Origin: Pelomonas lactea
GTDB taxonomy: Bacteria > Pseudomonadota > Gammaproteobacteria > Burkholderiales > Burkholderiaceae_C
DNA: 64,000 nucleotides
NCBI RefSeq assembly: GCF_043555885.1
Contig: NZ_JBIGHX010000001.1
Location: forward strand, 868,001 to 932,000
Reading direction: 5' to 3'
Part shown: piece after piece, positions 34,348-41,789 of the stretch
Numbering within the stretch: position 1 is the first letter of the stretch
How the letters are laid out: every line of letters begins with the position of its first letter
Notes under the pieces: model-generated
The model's input: the letters and a program-made list of their open reading frames with translations, nothing else
Databases searched by the model: none
What the model was told of the DNA's origin: nothing
Position numbers and translations under genes: made by a program

Positions 34348-35217
34348 TCAGTCTCCCTGTTTTGGAATGAGGACGGCATCAACGAATTTGCGACTGGTAT
34401 CTTGCGCGGCCCCCGGGATTGAAGGGCATATCTGCGATCTTCTGCTGCCGGCGTGCTCCCAAGGCCTTCGGCTTGTCGAAGTCGCACCGAATCCGGAGTC
34501 CCATATGTAACGTGTGAGCTGCGCAATCACCTCACCTGTTTGCTTATCAACGACTTTCAATACGGTTCCCGCTACCCACAGCTGCCGATCCTCTGGATTC
34601 ACGATGTCTTCGTAGTCCAACGCGTACTGCGTCGCAGAGGAAGCTATGGCGATCAGCTTGGGCGACTTCCCCCAGAGGTTTGTACCTGGCGGATATGAAT
34701 CAAGTTGCGCGCGAAATCGGCTCCCTTTTCCCGGATCCAGATACTCGATAAAGCGATAGCCACGCTTCAGCGGGTACTTGGAGCCCGCATCGAAATCAGG
34801 CGTATTGAGGGTGCCGCGCTCCTGCGGATCTCGCCAATCAATGGACTCCGTCATCAGGAACTGATTGATATAGTCATTGCCGCGATACTCAACCGCAAGT
34901 GCCGCCTCGGGATACATCGGATCGAAATATTCTCTTCCGCCCCAGGGAATCGGCTGCCGGATCTTCGTCAGCTCGATCCCTTCCACATCGGTGACCGTGC
35001 GCCTGATGACCACACCCGCTGTTTTGCACCGCTCCTCGAACAGCGCCTTGGCTTTGGCGTAGCGTTCCTGTGCGGCTCTGCGGGCCTCGGCTTCCGGCCC
35101 AAAAGGTACGCCAGCACTGCAGCCAGCAAGGACGCCGAGTAGAGGTACAGCGAGTGCGAGTTTTCTGAATATCTCCACAGCGTGCCGCAATGCCTTGCTT
35201 CGTGGCGTGCAAAACAT
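34348..35217 (-). CDS. lipoprotein of unknown function in a lower-GC insert
   Basis: 289 residues from ATG 35217. A lipoprotein signal is present: ALAVPLLGVLAGCS, with the lipobox Cys near residue 33. The mature N-terminus is helical (RRAAQERYAKAKALFEERCK), followed by TVTDVEGIELTKIRQPIPW and a beta-rich body. The pattern (a helical lead with FEERCK then TVxxVEGxxLxK) recalls lipoproteins near type VI effector genes in other proteobacteria, so an orphan immunity role is possible but unproved. Base composition is clearly lower in GC than the flanks, suggesting transfer. Upstream ATG 35283 is an alternative start. Confidence 0.65.
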   Translation of the reverse strand: MFCTPRSKALRHAVEIFRKLALAVPLLGVLAGCSAGVPFGPEAEARRAAQERYAKAKALFEERCKTAGVVIRRTVTDVEGIELTKIRQPIPWGGREYFDPMYPEAALAVEYRGNDYINQFLMTESIDWRDPQERGTLNTPDFDAGSKYPLKRGYRFIEYLDPGKGSRFRAQLDSYPPGTNLWGKSPKLIAIASSATQYALDYEDIVNPEDRQLWVAGTVLKVVDKQTGEVIAQLTRYIWDSGFGATSTSRRPWEHAGSRRSQICPSIPGAAQDTSRKFVDAVLIPKQGD

Positions 35218-35675
35218 GGCCCCGAGATGGAGATCGATGCGCGGAATGTCCACCTCACTCGCTGTGAATGAAGCAAATAGCGTCATGCTGCTCTCCCAAA
35301 AATCAGCAAGATCGGGGTCAAACCTCAAAGACAAAATCCAAGCCTGAAGTGGCCAACTTGACGACAAGCCGCGCAGAACCATCCCGGCGTTCGCCCCCGG
35401 CAATGACGCGGCAGGGTATAGATTCGAGAATCGGCCCTGATTTTTGAGATCTCGCCACCTCAGCCCCAGTTTTTCTGCCCAAGAACGCTCCTCACTGCGC
35501 CATCAAGGTACCGCGCCGGCCGGGACCGGCTGCGTCAAGCAGCGCCCAGGAACGCCGGCCACGGTACGCCCTGTCAGCATGGCTTTTAGCCACAGAACCT
35601 CATCGGAATACTGTTCTTGGATTGCCGCGGAACTTGGGACCGCGTCTCAAACCTGCCCCCAGCGCCCCCAAACGC
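35218..35675. other. 458-bp region without a convincing gene
   Basis: It continues the lower-GC insert (to about 35640). Open frames exist on both strands but none has protein-like composition with a usable start. It may hold the promoter of the lipoprotein gene and the 3' flank of the DUF2807 gene, or decayed mobile DNA. Nothing definite was recognised. Confidence 0.5.
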
Positions 35676-36455
35676 TCAGCGCTTCTCGCCCTTGCCCGAG
35701 ATCGTCCCCATCCCCGACACCGACCGCTGCACGCTGGGGTTGCCGAAGTAGTCCACCGTGCCGATGCCGGAGATGTGGGCGGCGAGGTCGTCCGTCACCC
35801 ACAGCACGACGTTGCCCAGGCCGCTGACGTTGACGCGGGCCTTCTGCGCCTGCAGGCGGTCGGCGACGACCTTGCCCTTGCCGGAGATCTGCAGCGCCAG
35901 CTCGTCCACGCGGCCGCCCAGCTGGCCGTCGCCGGCGCCGCTGATGCCAAAGGTGAGCTGGCGGGCCTGCACCTGGTCCAGCCGCACGGCGCCGGCGCCG
36001 CTGATGGTCAGCTTGAGCTGGTCGGTGCGCAGCGGGCCGGGCGCGTGCACGTCGCTGGCGCCGGAGACCGACAACTGGCGCAGCTGGCGAACCTCCACCT
36101 GCACGAACAGTTTGCCGCTGTGCCAGAACTTCCAGCCGCCGCCGGGGCGGATGACCAGCATGCGGTCCAGCAGCTCCACCTCCACGCCCTTCTGCGCCTC
36201 GGCGTCGCCGGCAACGAAGGCCTGGTCGCGCTCGCCCTGCACCAGCACGACGCGGGCGGCGCCGGCCAGCTCCAGGCGGTCGAACTCGCCCGGCGCGTAG
36301 ACCTTGCCGGGCCCCGGCGGCAGCGGCGGCACGGGGGGCTGCGGCGCGGCCGCCGGGGCGGGCTGCGCGGGCGCGGCGGGCGGGGCGGGCGGGGTCTGCG
36401 CGAGCGCGGCGCCCGCCGCGACGCCAAGCGCCAGCAGCAGCGCATGGCGGACCAC
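35676..36455 (-). CDS. exported DUF2807 (GIN-domain) protein
   Basis: 259 residues. The signal peptide is HALLLALGVAAGAALAQT. A Pro/Ala-rich linker follows, then a right-handed beta-helix-like DUF2807 domain with repeated LTISGAGAV, LTFGISGAGDG, LQISGKGKV, VNVSGLGNV and ISGIGTVDYFGNP units. Family members are periplasmic or surface proteins of unknown role. The start is uncertain. GTG 36455 leads straight into the signal peptide and lies in the tail of a repeat element. ATG 36593, overlapping the stop of the upstream regulator gene, is in frame but would read through the whole repeat. Confidence 0.8.
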   Translation of the reverse strand: MVRHALLLALGVAAGAALAQTPPAPPAAPAQPAPAAAPQPPVPPLPPGPGKVYAPGEFDRLELAGAARVVLVQGERDQAFVAGDAEAQKGVEVELLDRMLVIRPGGGWKFWHSGKLFVQVEVRQLRQLSVSGASDVHAPGPLRTDQLKLTISGAGAVRLDQVQARQLTFGISGAGDGQLGGRVDELALQISGKGKVVADRLQAQKARVNVSGLGNVVLWVTDDLAAHISGIGTVDYFGNPSVQRSVSGMGTISGKGEKR

Positions 36456-36582
36456 GCGCCGGGCCGCTGCCCAGGCGGCCCGCCCTGAGGCGGCCTGCGG
36501 CTCAAGGCCGTGGGCAGCCTCGTCCCCTCGGGGGACCGATCGGGCTGGCCGGCGTTCAGCGCGGCAAGACTGGGCGAGGGGC
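36446..36582 (-). repeat. intercistronic repeat, copy E (second subtype)
   Basis: About 137 bp between the stop of the LytTR regulator (36590) and the DUF2807 coding region. It keeps the GTCCCC-CGA-GGGGAC hairpin and the tail GCGGCCCGGCGC shared with the copy at 57621-57740. Its upstream arm, GCCCCTCGCCCAGTCTTGCC, is shared with the copy at 52465-52680 instead of the CCAAGG hairpin. The tail appears to provide the GTG start of the next gene. Confidence 0.75.
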
Positions 36583-36589
36583 GCGTTCC

Positions 36590-37330
36590 TCATAGCGACT
36601 GCTCCCGCAGCATCTTGGACACCTCGCGGTTGGCCGTGATGCGCGTGCCGTCGCGCAGCTGCACGACGAGCTGCGAGTTCTCGTCGGGCGTCAGGCTGTC
36701 GACGAAGTCCAGGTTGACGATGCAGCCGCGCTGCACGCGCAGGAAGCGCGCCGGGTCCAGCCGGGTCTCGAAGTCGGCGATGGGCAGGCGCACGAGGAAG
36801 CTGCGGCCCCTGGCGGTGATGGCGGTGTACTTGTTGTCGGAGCGCAGGCACTCGATGTCGGCCACCTGCAGCGGGAAGATCTTGCCCTGGTCGCGCACCA
36901 GCAGGCGGGTCAGCGGCGCGTCGTGCGGGGCGCCCAGCGCCTGCGCGACCTCGGCCGTGCTGGGCGCGGCGCCGCGCAGCGCGTGCGCCACGGCCTCGTC
37001 GAAGCGCTCGCGCGAGAAGGGCTTGAGCAGGTAGTCCACCGCGTGCAGCTCGAAGGCGGTCAGCGCGTGCTGGTCGTAGGCGGTCGTGAAGATGATGCGC
37101 GGCTGGTGCGCGTCGCCCTGCAGCGCCTGCACCACCTGCAGGCCGGTCAGGCCCGGCATCTGGATGTCGGTCAGCACCAGCGCGGGCCGCAGCGCGCGGA
37201 TCTTCTCCAGCGCGTCCTCGCCGTCCTCGCAGACAGCCACCAGCTGCAGGCCCGGTGTGGCCTTGACCCAGTCGGCCAGCGCCTCGGCGGCCAGCGGTTC
37301 GTCTTCGGCGATGAGAACGGTGGTGGTCAT
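36590..37330 (-). CDS. LytTR-family response regulator
   Basis: 246 residues. Receiver domain 1-120: TVLIAEDEPLAAEALADW with the acidic pair, PALVLTDIQMPGLTGLQVV with phospho-Asp, IIFTTAYDQHAL and YLLKPFSRERF. The LytTR DNA-binding domain covers about 140-246: LLVRDQGKIFPLQVADIECLRSDNKYT, RSFLVRLPIADFETRLDP and FLRVQRGCIVNLDFVDSL. Its ATG overlaps the stop of the kinase gene (ATGA), so the two form an operon with the DUF2807 gene downstream. Regulators of this type often control surface or cell-envelope genes. Confidence 0.95.
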   Translation of the reverse strand: MTTTVLIAEDEPLAAEALADWVKATPGLQLVAVCEDGEDALEKIRALRPALVLTDIQMPGLTGLQVVQALQGDAHQPRIIFTTAYDQHALTAFELHAVDYLLKPFSRERFDEAVAHALRGAAPSTAEVAQALGAPHDAPLTRLLVRDQGKIFPLQVADIECLRSDNKYTAITARGRSFLVRLPIADFETRLDPARFLRVQRGCIVNLDFVDSLTPDENSQLVVQLRDGTRITANREVSKMLREQSL

Positions 37331-38427
37331 GTCTGTGGGATGAAGAGGTCGACGCGGAAGCCAGCGCCGGGGGCGGTATGGATGCGCAACCGGGCCTGGC
37401 CGCCATAGTCCAGCGCGAAGCGCTTCCTCAGCGCCGCCAGGCCCACGCCGCGGCGCTGGCCGGGCCTGGGTTCCAGCGCGTCGGGCTCGCAGCCGGGGCC
37501 GTCGTCGGCCACGGCCAGCTCCAGGCCCTGGTTGAGCGCATTGCGGCGCGCGGTGATGGTGACGGTGCCGCCGGCCTTGCGCGGCGCCACGGCGTGCAGG
37601 ATGGAGTTCTCGACCAGCGGCTGGAGCGTGAGCGGCGGCAGCTCGTCGGCCAGCACGCGCTCCTCCAGCTGCCAGTCCACGCGCAGGCGCTGGCCCAGGC
37701 GGAGCGCCTCCAGCGCGAGGTAGTCGCGCAGGAAGTCGATCTCGTCGGACAGCATGACGCGGTCCTCGGCGCCGCGCTTGGTGTCCAGCACGTAGCGCAG
37801 CATGGACGCGAACTTCAGCAGCGCGGCCTCGGCGCCGGCGGGGTCCTTGCGCGTCAGCGCGATCAGCGAGTTCAGCGTGTTGAACAGGAAATGCGGGTTC
37901 AGCTTGCCGCTGATGGCCGACAGCTCGGCCTTGGCCAGCGCGCTCTCGGCCTGCGCCGTGGCGACGGCCGCCGCCCGCGCCGCGCGCGCCTGCAGCACGG
38001 CCGTGAAGGCGGTGGCGATGGCCGCGTACAGCACCAGCCCCCACACCGTGCGCCACAGCAGCCCGGCCACGAGCACGGCGCCGGCGTGGTCGGCGCCGAA
38101 CAGCACGGCGTTGACGCCGAACTCGCCCGCCTGCCACAGCGCCGAGAACGCCACCGCCGCCAGGATGTGGGCCATCGCGTTGGCCGAGCCGGTCGCGTCG
38201 CTGGCATGCAGGCGGCGCGCCACCGGCCACACGGCGATGCCCAGCAGCATGGGCGCCCACAGCATGGTGGTGGCCTGGTAGACGGCCAGCCAGAACGGGT
38301 CCAGGCCGCGGTCGAACTCGCTGCCGGCCAGCACGAACAGGCACCAGGCCAGCACGCAGGCACCGGCGTACGACGCCCAGAGGCGGCGGTTGCGGTGACG
38401 GGGGGCCGGCGTGGTCATGGCTTTCAT
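37327..38427 (-). CDS. LytS/YehU-type sensor histidine kinase
   Basis: 366 residues. Four or five membrane spans at residues about 15-155 (SYAGACVLAWCLFVLAG, TMLWAPMLLGIAVWPVA, LVAGLLWRTVWGLVLYAAIATAF). The His_kinase domain has the classic SGKLNPHFLFNTLNSLIAL with phosphorylated His, and the ATPase region has LTLQPLVENSILHAVAP and VADDGPGC...GVGLAALRKRF. It phosphorylates the LytTR regulator encoded next. ATG 38427 or ATG 38418 are both possible starts. Confidence 0.93.
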   Translation of the reverse strand: MKAMTTPAPRHRNRRLWASYAGACVLAWCLFVLAGSEFDRGLDPFWLAVYQATTMLWAPMLLGIAVWPVARRLHASDATGSANAMAHILAAVAFSALWQAGEFGVNAVLFGADHAGAVLVAGLLWRTVWGLVLYAAIATAFTAVLQARAARAAAVATAQAESALAKAELSAISGKLNPHFLFNTLNSLIALTRKDPAGAEAALLKFASMLRYVLDTKRGAEDRVMLSDEIDFLRDYLALEALRLGQRLRVDWQLEERVLADELPPLTLQPLVENSILHAVAPRKAGGTVTITARRNALNQGLELAVADDGPGCEPDALEPRPGQRRGVGLAALRKRFALDYGGQARLRIHTAPGAGFRVDLFIPQT

Positions 38428-38578
38428 CTTAGGGACGGCCGGCGCCCGCCCGCAGGGCGGGGAGACAAAGTGCGGGGGCCGGGGTGCGGGATGCGGTCTG
38501 CGGGGTGTTGCTGACAGGGGCGGCAAACCCCGCCCGGCATAATTCGCGCCCTTCCCCATCGAAATTCAGGCGAGCGTC

Positions 38579-39136
38579 ATGGCCAGCGTCAACAAAGTCA
38601 TCATCATCGGCAACGTCGGCAAAGACCCCGAGGTCCGCTACAACCCCAGCGGTGGCGCCTGGTGCACCGTGAGCATCGCCACGACCCGCAACTGGAAGAA
38701 CCGCGAGACGGGCGAGCGCCAGGAAGAGACCGAATGGCACCGCGTCGTCTTCAACGACCGCCTGGCCGAGATCGTCGGCGAGTACGTGAAGAAGGGCCGC
38801 CCGCTGTACGTCGAGGGCCGCCTGAAGACGCGCAAGTGGCAGGACAAGGAAGGCCGTGACACCTACACGACCGAGATCATTGCGCAAGAGATGCAGCTGC
38901 TCGGCGGCCGTGACGGTGGTGGCGGTGACGAAGGCGGCGGTGGCGGCTACAGCCGTGGCGCTGGCGGCGGCGGCGGTGGCTACAGCCGCGGTGGCGATGC
39001 CGGCGGCGACGACTTCGGCGGCGGCCGCCCGGCAGCCCGCCCGGCTGCGGCCCGCCCGGCGCCCCAGCGCGCCCCGGCTCCGGCGCCCAAGGCGTCGACC
39101 GGCTTCGACGACATGGACGACGACATCCCGTTCTAA
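38579..39136 (+). CDS. ssb: single-stranded DNA-binding protein
   Basis: 185 residues. The OB fold is residues 1-110: MASVNKVIIIGNVGKDPEVR, IATTRNWKNRETGERQEETEW, HRVVFNDRLAEIVGEYVKKG and YVEGRLKTRKWQDKEG. A Gly-rich disordered linker with GGGGGYSRG repeats follows, then the acidic partner-binding tail DDMDDDIPF. It protects single-stranded DNA and recruits repair and replication proteins. It is divergent from the LytS kinase and ends in a strong terminator. Confidence 0.98.
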   Translation: MASVNKVIIIGNVGKDPEVRYNPSGGAWCTVSIATTRNWKNRETGERQEETEWHRVVFNDRLAEIVGEYVKKGRPLYVEGRLKTRKWQDKEGRDTYTTEIIAQEMQLLGGRDGGGGDEGGGGGYSRGAGGGGGGYSRGGDAGGDDFGGGRPAARPAAARPAPQRAPAPAPKASTGFDDMDDDIPF

Positions 39137-39162
39137 AAAGTACCCCCAGGACGTTTGTCAAC

Positions 39163-39198
39163 AAAAGGCCCGCGGCGCTGTGCGTCGCGGGCCTTTTT
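39163..39198 (+). terminator. Rho-independent terminator after ssb
   Basis: Stem GGCCCGCG (39167-39174) and CGCGGGCC (39186-39193) with an 11-base loop, preceded by AAAA and followed by TTTTT. Confidence 0.92.
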
Positions 39199-39431
39199 GC
39201 TGGGCGGCTGCGGCTGGCACAGCCGCCCGCCGTGGCAGGGTCCGCACCATCCGCACTCCCCGCGCCCCACACAGGGGCGCCGCGCGCCGGCGTCCCGGCG
39301 GCCTGCACCGCCGGCCCACCCCGCGCTCCCCCGGGGCGCCCACCCATTCACGGGGTTCCGCCCGCCGGCTGGCATGGAAGCAGCTTGTTGCACTGCACAA
39401 ACCCATCCAGGCCCCACGGAAGGAGGACCCC

Positions 39432-39695
39432 ATGCATGCGAAGACCCTTGCTGCCCTGGCTGCGGCCGCCCTGCTGGGCAGCGCCGCGGCGTCCGCCACG
39501 GTGCTGACGGCGGCGCCGGACACGGCCACGTTCGGCGGCGCGTCGGCGGCCGGTGTGGCGAACCTGACTGCCAACCCCGCCCCCAGGCCCGCCGGCGCCA
39601 GGCTGCCGGCGCCGGTGCCCGAACCCGAGACCTATGCGCTCATCCTCGCCGGCCTGCTGTTCGTGGGTCTGCGCATGCGCGCGCAACGGCCATGA
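39432..39695 (+). CDS. miniature PEP-CTERM protein
   Basis: 87 residues. A signal peptide (residues 1-22, ALLGSAAASA) is followed by a short mature part VLTAAPDTATFGGASAAGVANL and then directly by the sorting signal VPEPETYALILAGLLFVGLRMRAQR. Its N-terminus resembles that of the neighbouring longer PEP-CTERM protein (VVTVTPGAAAFNGVSAAGAA), but the about 190-residue middle domain is absent. AGGAGG lies 5 bases before ATG 39432. It probably arose by duplication and internal deletion, leaving only export and sorting signals. Confidence 0.82.
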   Translation: MHAKTLAALAAAALLGSAAASATVLTAAPDTATFGGASAAGVANLTANPAPRPAGARLPAPVPEPETYALILAGLLFVGLRMRAQRP

Positions 39696-39831
39696 ACCGC
39701 GCCGCCCCCCGAAAGGGAGGATTTCCTCAGTAGAAACCCCCGACCTGCAGGGGGCCGCGTGACGAAATCGGCAGCGACCTCCCCTATCCTGCCGCGCTCA
39801 CAAGATCAACAGATTGTTTAGGGGGGAACCC

Positions 39832-40680
39832 ATGCGAATCAACACCATCCTCACGTCCGCCCTGGCCGCCGCAGCGCTGCTGGGGGCCTCCGCCGCCTCT
39901 GCTGCGGTTGTCACCGTCACGCCGGGCGCGGCCGCGTTCAACGGCGTGTCGGCCGCCGGCGCCGCCACCACGTCGGCCACGACGAACAACGTCGTCACGA
40001 ACAGCACCTACGCGTCGACGACCACGACCAAGACCGAGAAGGACGTCGTCATCGCACCGACGCCCACCAGCGCAGGCCAGGCCTATGTGTACGAGGTGAC
40101 CACGGTCAACACCAAGCGCACCGACACCGTCGGCTCGCTGGACGGCTTCTCCTGGTCGCAGAGCCTGACCGGCAACACGCCGGGCAACGAGTTCGTGACG
40201 TTCGCCGGCACGCTCAACGCCACGCAGGCCATCAACGCGCAGCTGTCGCTGTCCAGCGTGGGCACCTACACGCCCGAGACGTCGCCGTTCGGCAGCAGCG
40301 TGCCGACGCTGCCGTCGTTCTATGTGCGTTGGGGTGGCAGCACCACCTGGTCGCTGCTGGGCGCGTCGAGCAGCACCGATGCCCTGACCAGCAGCTTCGC
40401 CAGCGGCGCCTACACGTCGGCGAGCCTGGACGCCGGCACGCCCAAGAGCTTCGAAGTGGCCGTGTTCGCGGGCAGCAATGTCAACCTGAGCAGCTTCAAT
40501 CTGTATGTGTCGTCCAGCCTTTATGGCGTGCACAACGAGGTCGTCGACCTGGCCCCGACCGTGACGCGCACGCTGGTGGGCGCCGAGCTGCTGGCCCCCG
40601 TGCCGGAACCCGAAACCTACGCGCTGTTCGCCGCCGGCCTGCTGTTCGTCGTCTCGCGACTGCGCAACCAGCGCCGCTGA
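39832..40680 (+). CDS. PEP-CTERM sorting-domain protein
   Basis: 282 residues. Signal peptide 1-24 (ALLGASAASA-AV). The body is Ser/Thr/Asn-rich and beta-strand-like (VVTNSTYASTTTTKTEKDVV, FTWSQSL-like FSWSQSLTGNTPGNEF, FYVRWGGSTTWSLLG), and the C-terminus is VPEPETYALFAAGLLFVVSRLRNQRR. ATG 39832 has GGGGGGAA upstream. Family members are exported and cut by exosortase in polysaccharide-producing bacteria. The domain between the signals has no function I know. Confidence 0.9.
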   Translation: MRINTILTSALAAAALLGASAASAAVVTVTPGAAAFNGVSAAGAATTSATTNNVVTNSTYASTTTTKTEKDVVIAPTPTSAGQAYVYEVTTVNTKRTDTVGSLDGFSWSQSLTGNTPGNEFVTFAGTLNATQAINAQLSLSSVGTYTPETSPFGSSVPTLPSFYVRWGGSTTWSLLGASSSTDALTSSFASGAYTSASLDAGTPKSFEVAVFAGSNVNLSSFNLYVSSSLYGVHNEVVDLAPTVTRTLVGAELLAPVPEPETYALFAAGLLFVVSRLRNQRR

Positions 40681-40702
40681 TCACGCCGCACGCGTCCAGC
40701 CA

Positions 40703-40737
40703 GCAAAGGCCCGAGGCACACGCCCCGGGCCTTTTTG
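40703..40737 (+). terminator. Rho-independent terminator after the PEP-CTERM gene
   Basis: Stem GGCCCG (40708-40713) and CGGGCC (40726-40731), preceded by AAA and followed by TTTTT. Its stem is like that of the ssb terminator. Confidence 0.88.
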
Positions 40738-40746
40738 CTGGTGGCC

Positions 40747-41715
40747 TCACCCGGACCGGGCCAGGCTCGGCGCATGGCCGATGACGCGCTTGAATGCGCG
40801 ACTGAACGAGGCCTCGGATTCATAGCCCAGGCGCTCGGCCGCGGTCGCCACGCGCATGCCGTCCTGCGCGATCCAGCGCCGCGCCTGGAACATCTTGACC
40901 TTGGCGACGTAACGGGCCGGGCTCTCGCCCAGCGTGCGCGTGAACGCATCGGCGAAGCGCGATCGCGACGCGCCCATCAGCCCGGCCATCCGCGCCACAC
41001 TCCAGTCGCCCTCGGGGTCGGCGTGGATGGCGGCGATGACCTTGCCGATCCTGGGGCAGCGCACGGCGGCCACCCAGCCGGTGGCGTCATTGCAGCCGCA
41101 CTCCACCCAGGCGCGGATGATGCTGGCCGCCAGCGCATCGGCCAGCCGCGCGAGGATGCCGCAGGCGCCGATGCGGTCCAGCGCCACCTCGCGTTCCATC
41201 GCGTCCAGCAGCGCGGGCACCGTGGCGTCCCTTGCGGCGAGATCGCCGGTCAGCATGACGGGCGGCATCATTGCGATCAGCGGATGCAGCGGATCGAGGT
41301 TGAAGCGCAGCGTGCCGGAGAACATCACATCGGCCGGCACGCTGCCCTCGGCGCCGCCGCCGGATGGCGCGCCGACGAGATAGAGGTTGTCGGCCACGGC
41401 CACGCGGGCGAGCGAGTCGATGTCCACCGTCGGCACGTCGGGCGAGCTGGCCAGGATGTGAAAGCTGCCGTGCGGCAGCAGCACCGCGTCGCCGGGCTTG
41501 AGCCTCACCCAGTCCGTGCCCGCCGTACGCAGCCAGGCGGCGCCGCTGGCGAGGAAGTGAAATCGCGCCGCCGCCTGTGCCGGAAAGGCCAACGCCCAGG
41601 GCCCGCGCATCAGGCAGCGGCCGTACTCCACGCCGTCCAGTCGCAGGCCCAGCAACACCTGAGTCAACGTGTCGGGGCCGGCCAGCGCGGTCACACTGGA
41701 GAAATCGTCAAGCAT
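40747..41715 (-). CDS. AraC-family transcriptional regulator with cupin_6 sensor domain
   Basis: 322 residues. The N-terminal half is an AraC-type cupin (FHFLASGAAWLRTAGTDWVRLKPGDAVLLPHGSFH). The C-terminal 100 residues are two helix-turn-helix units: SVARMAGLMGASRSRFADAFTRTLGESPARYV and RVATAAERLGYESEASFSRAFKRVIGHAP. This subgroup often controls a divergent major-facilitator efflux gene, and here an MFS gene starts 74 bp away on the other strand. A perfect palindrome lies between them. Confidence 0.93.
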   Translation of the reverse strand: MLDDFSSVTALAGPDTLTQVLLGLRLDGVEYGRCLMRGPWALAFPAQAAARFHFLASGAAWLRTAGTDWVRLKPGDAVLLPHGSFHILASSPDVPTVDIDSLARVAVADNLYLVGAPSGGGAEGSVPADVMFSGTLRFNLDPLHPLIAMMPPVMLTGDLAARDATVPALLDAMEREVALDRIGACGILARLADALAASIIRAWVECGCNDATGWVAAVRCPRIGKVIAAIHADPEGDWSVARMAGLMGASRSRFADAFTRTLGESPARYVAKVKMFQARRWIAQDGMRVATAAERLGYESEASFSRAFKRVIGHAPSLARSG

Positions 41716-41744
41716 TCAGGCTCTTTCGGCATGGAAACGCCCAA

Positions 41745-41760
41745 ATGCTAGCCCTAGCAT
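41745..41760. promoter_or_regulatory. 16-bp palindrome between the AraC regulator and the MFS gene
   Basis: ATGCTAG-CC-CTAGCAT is a perfect inverted repeat in the 74-bp divergent spacer. It may be the operator of the AraC-type regulator or of another repressor acting on both genes. CTAG is rare in bacterial DNA, so two copies in 16 bp stand out. Confidence 0.5.
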
Positions 41761-41789
41761 GACGCCGTCAGCCACTCAGGGTCTCTTCG

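Noticed and set aside
35444..35827. 127-codon plus-strand frame in the lower-GC insert
   Set aside because: Ser/Arg-rich without domain or ribosome-binding site, and its end overlaps the DUF2807 gene antisense.
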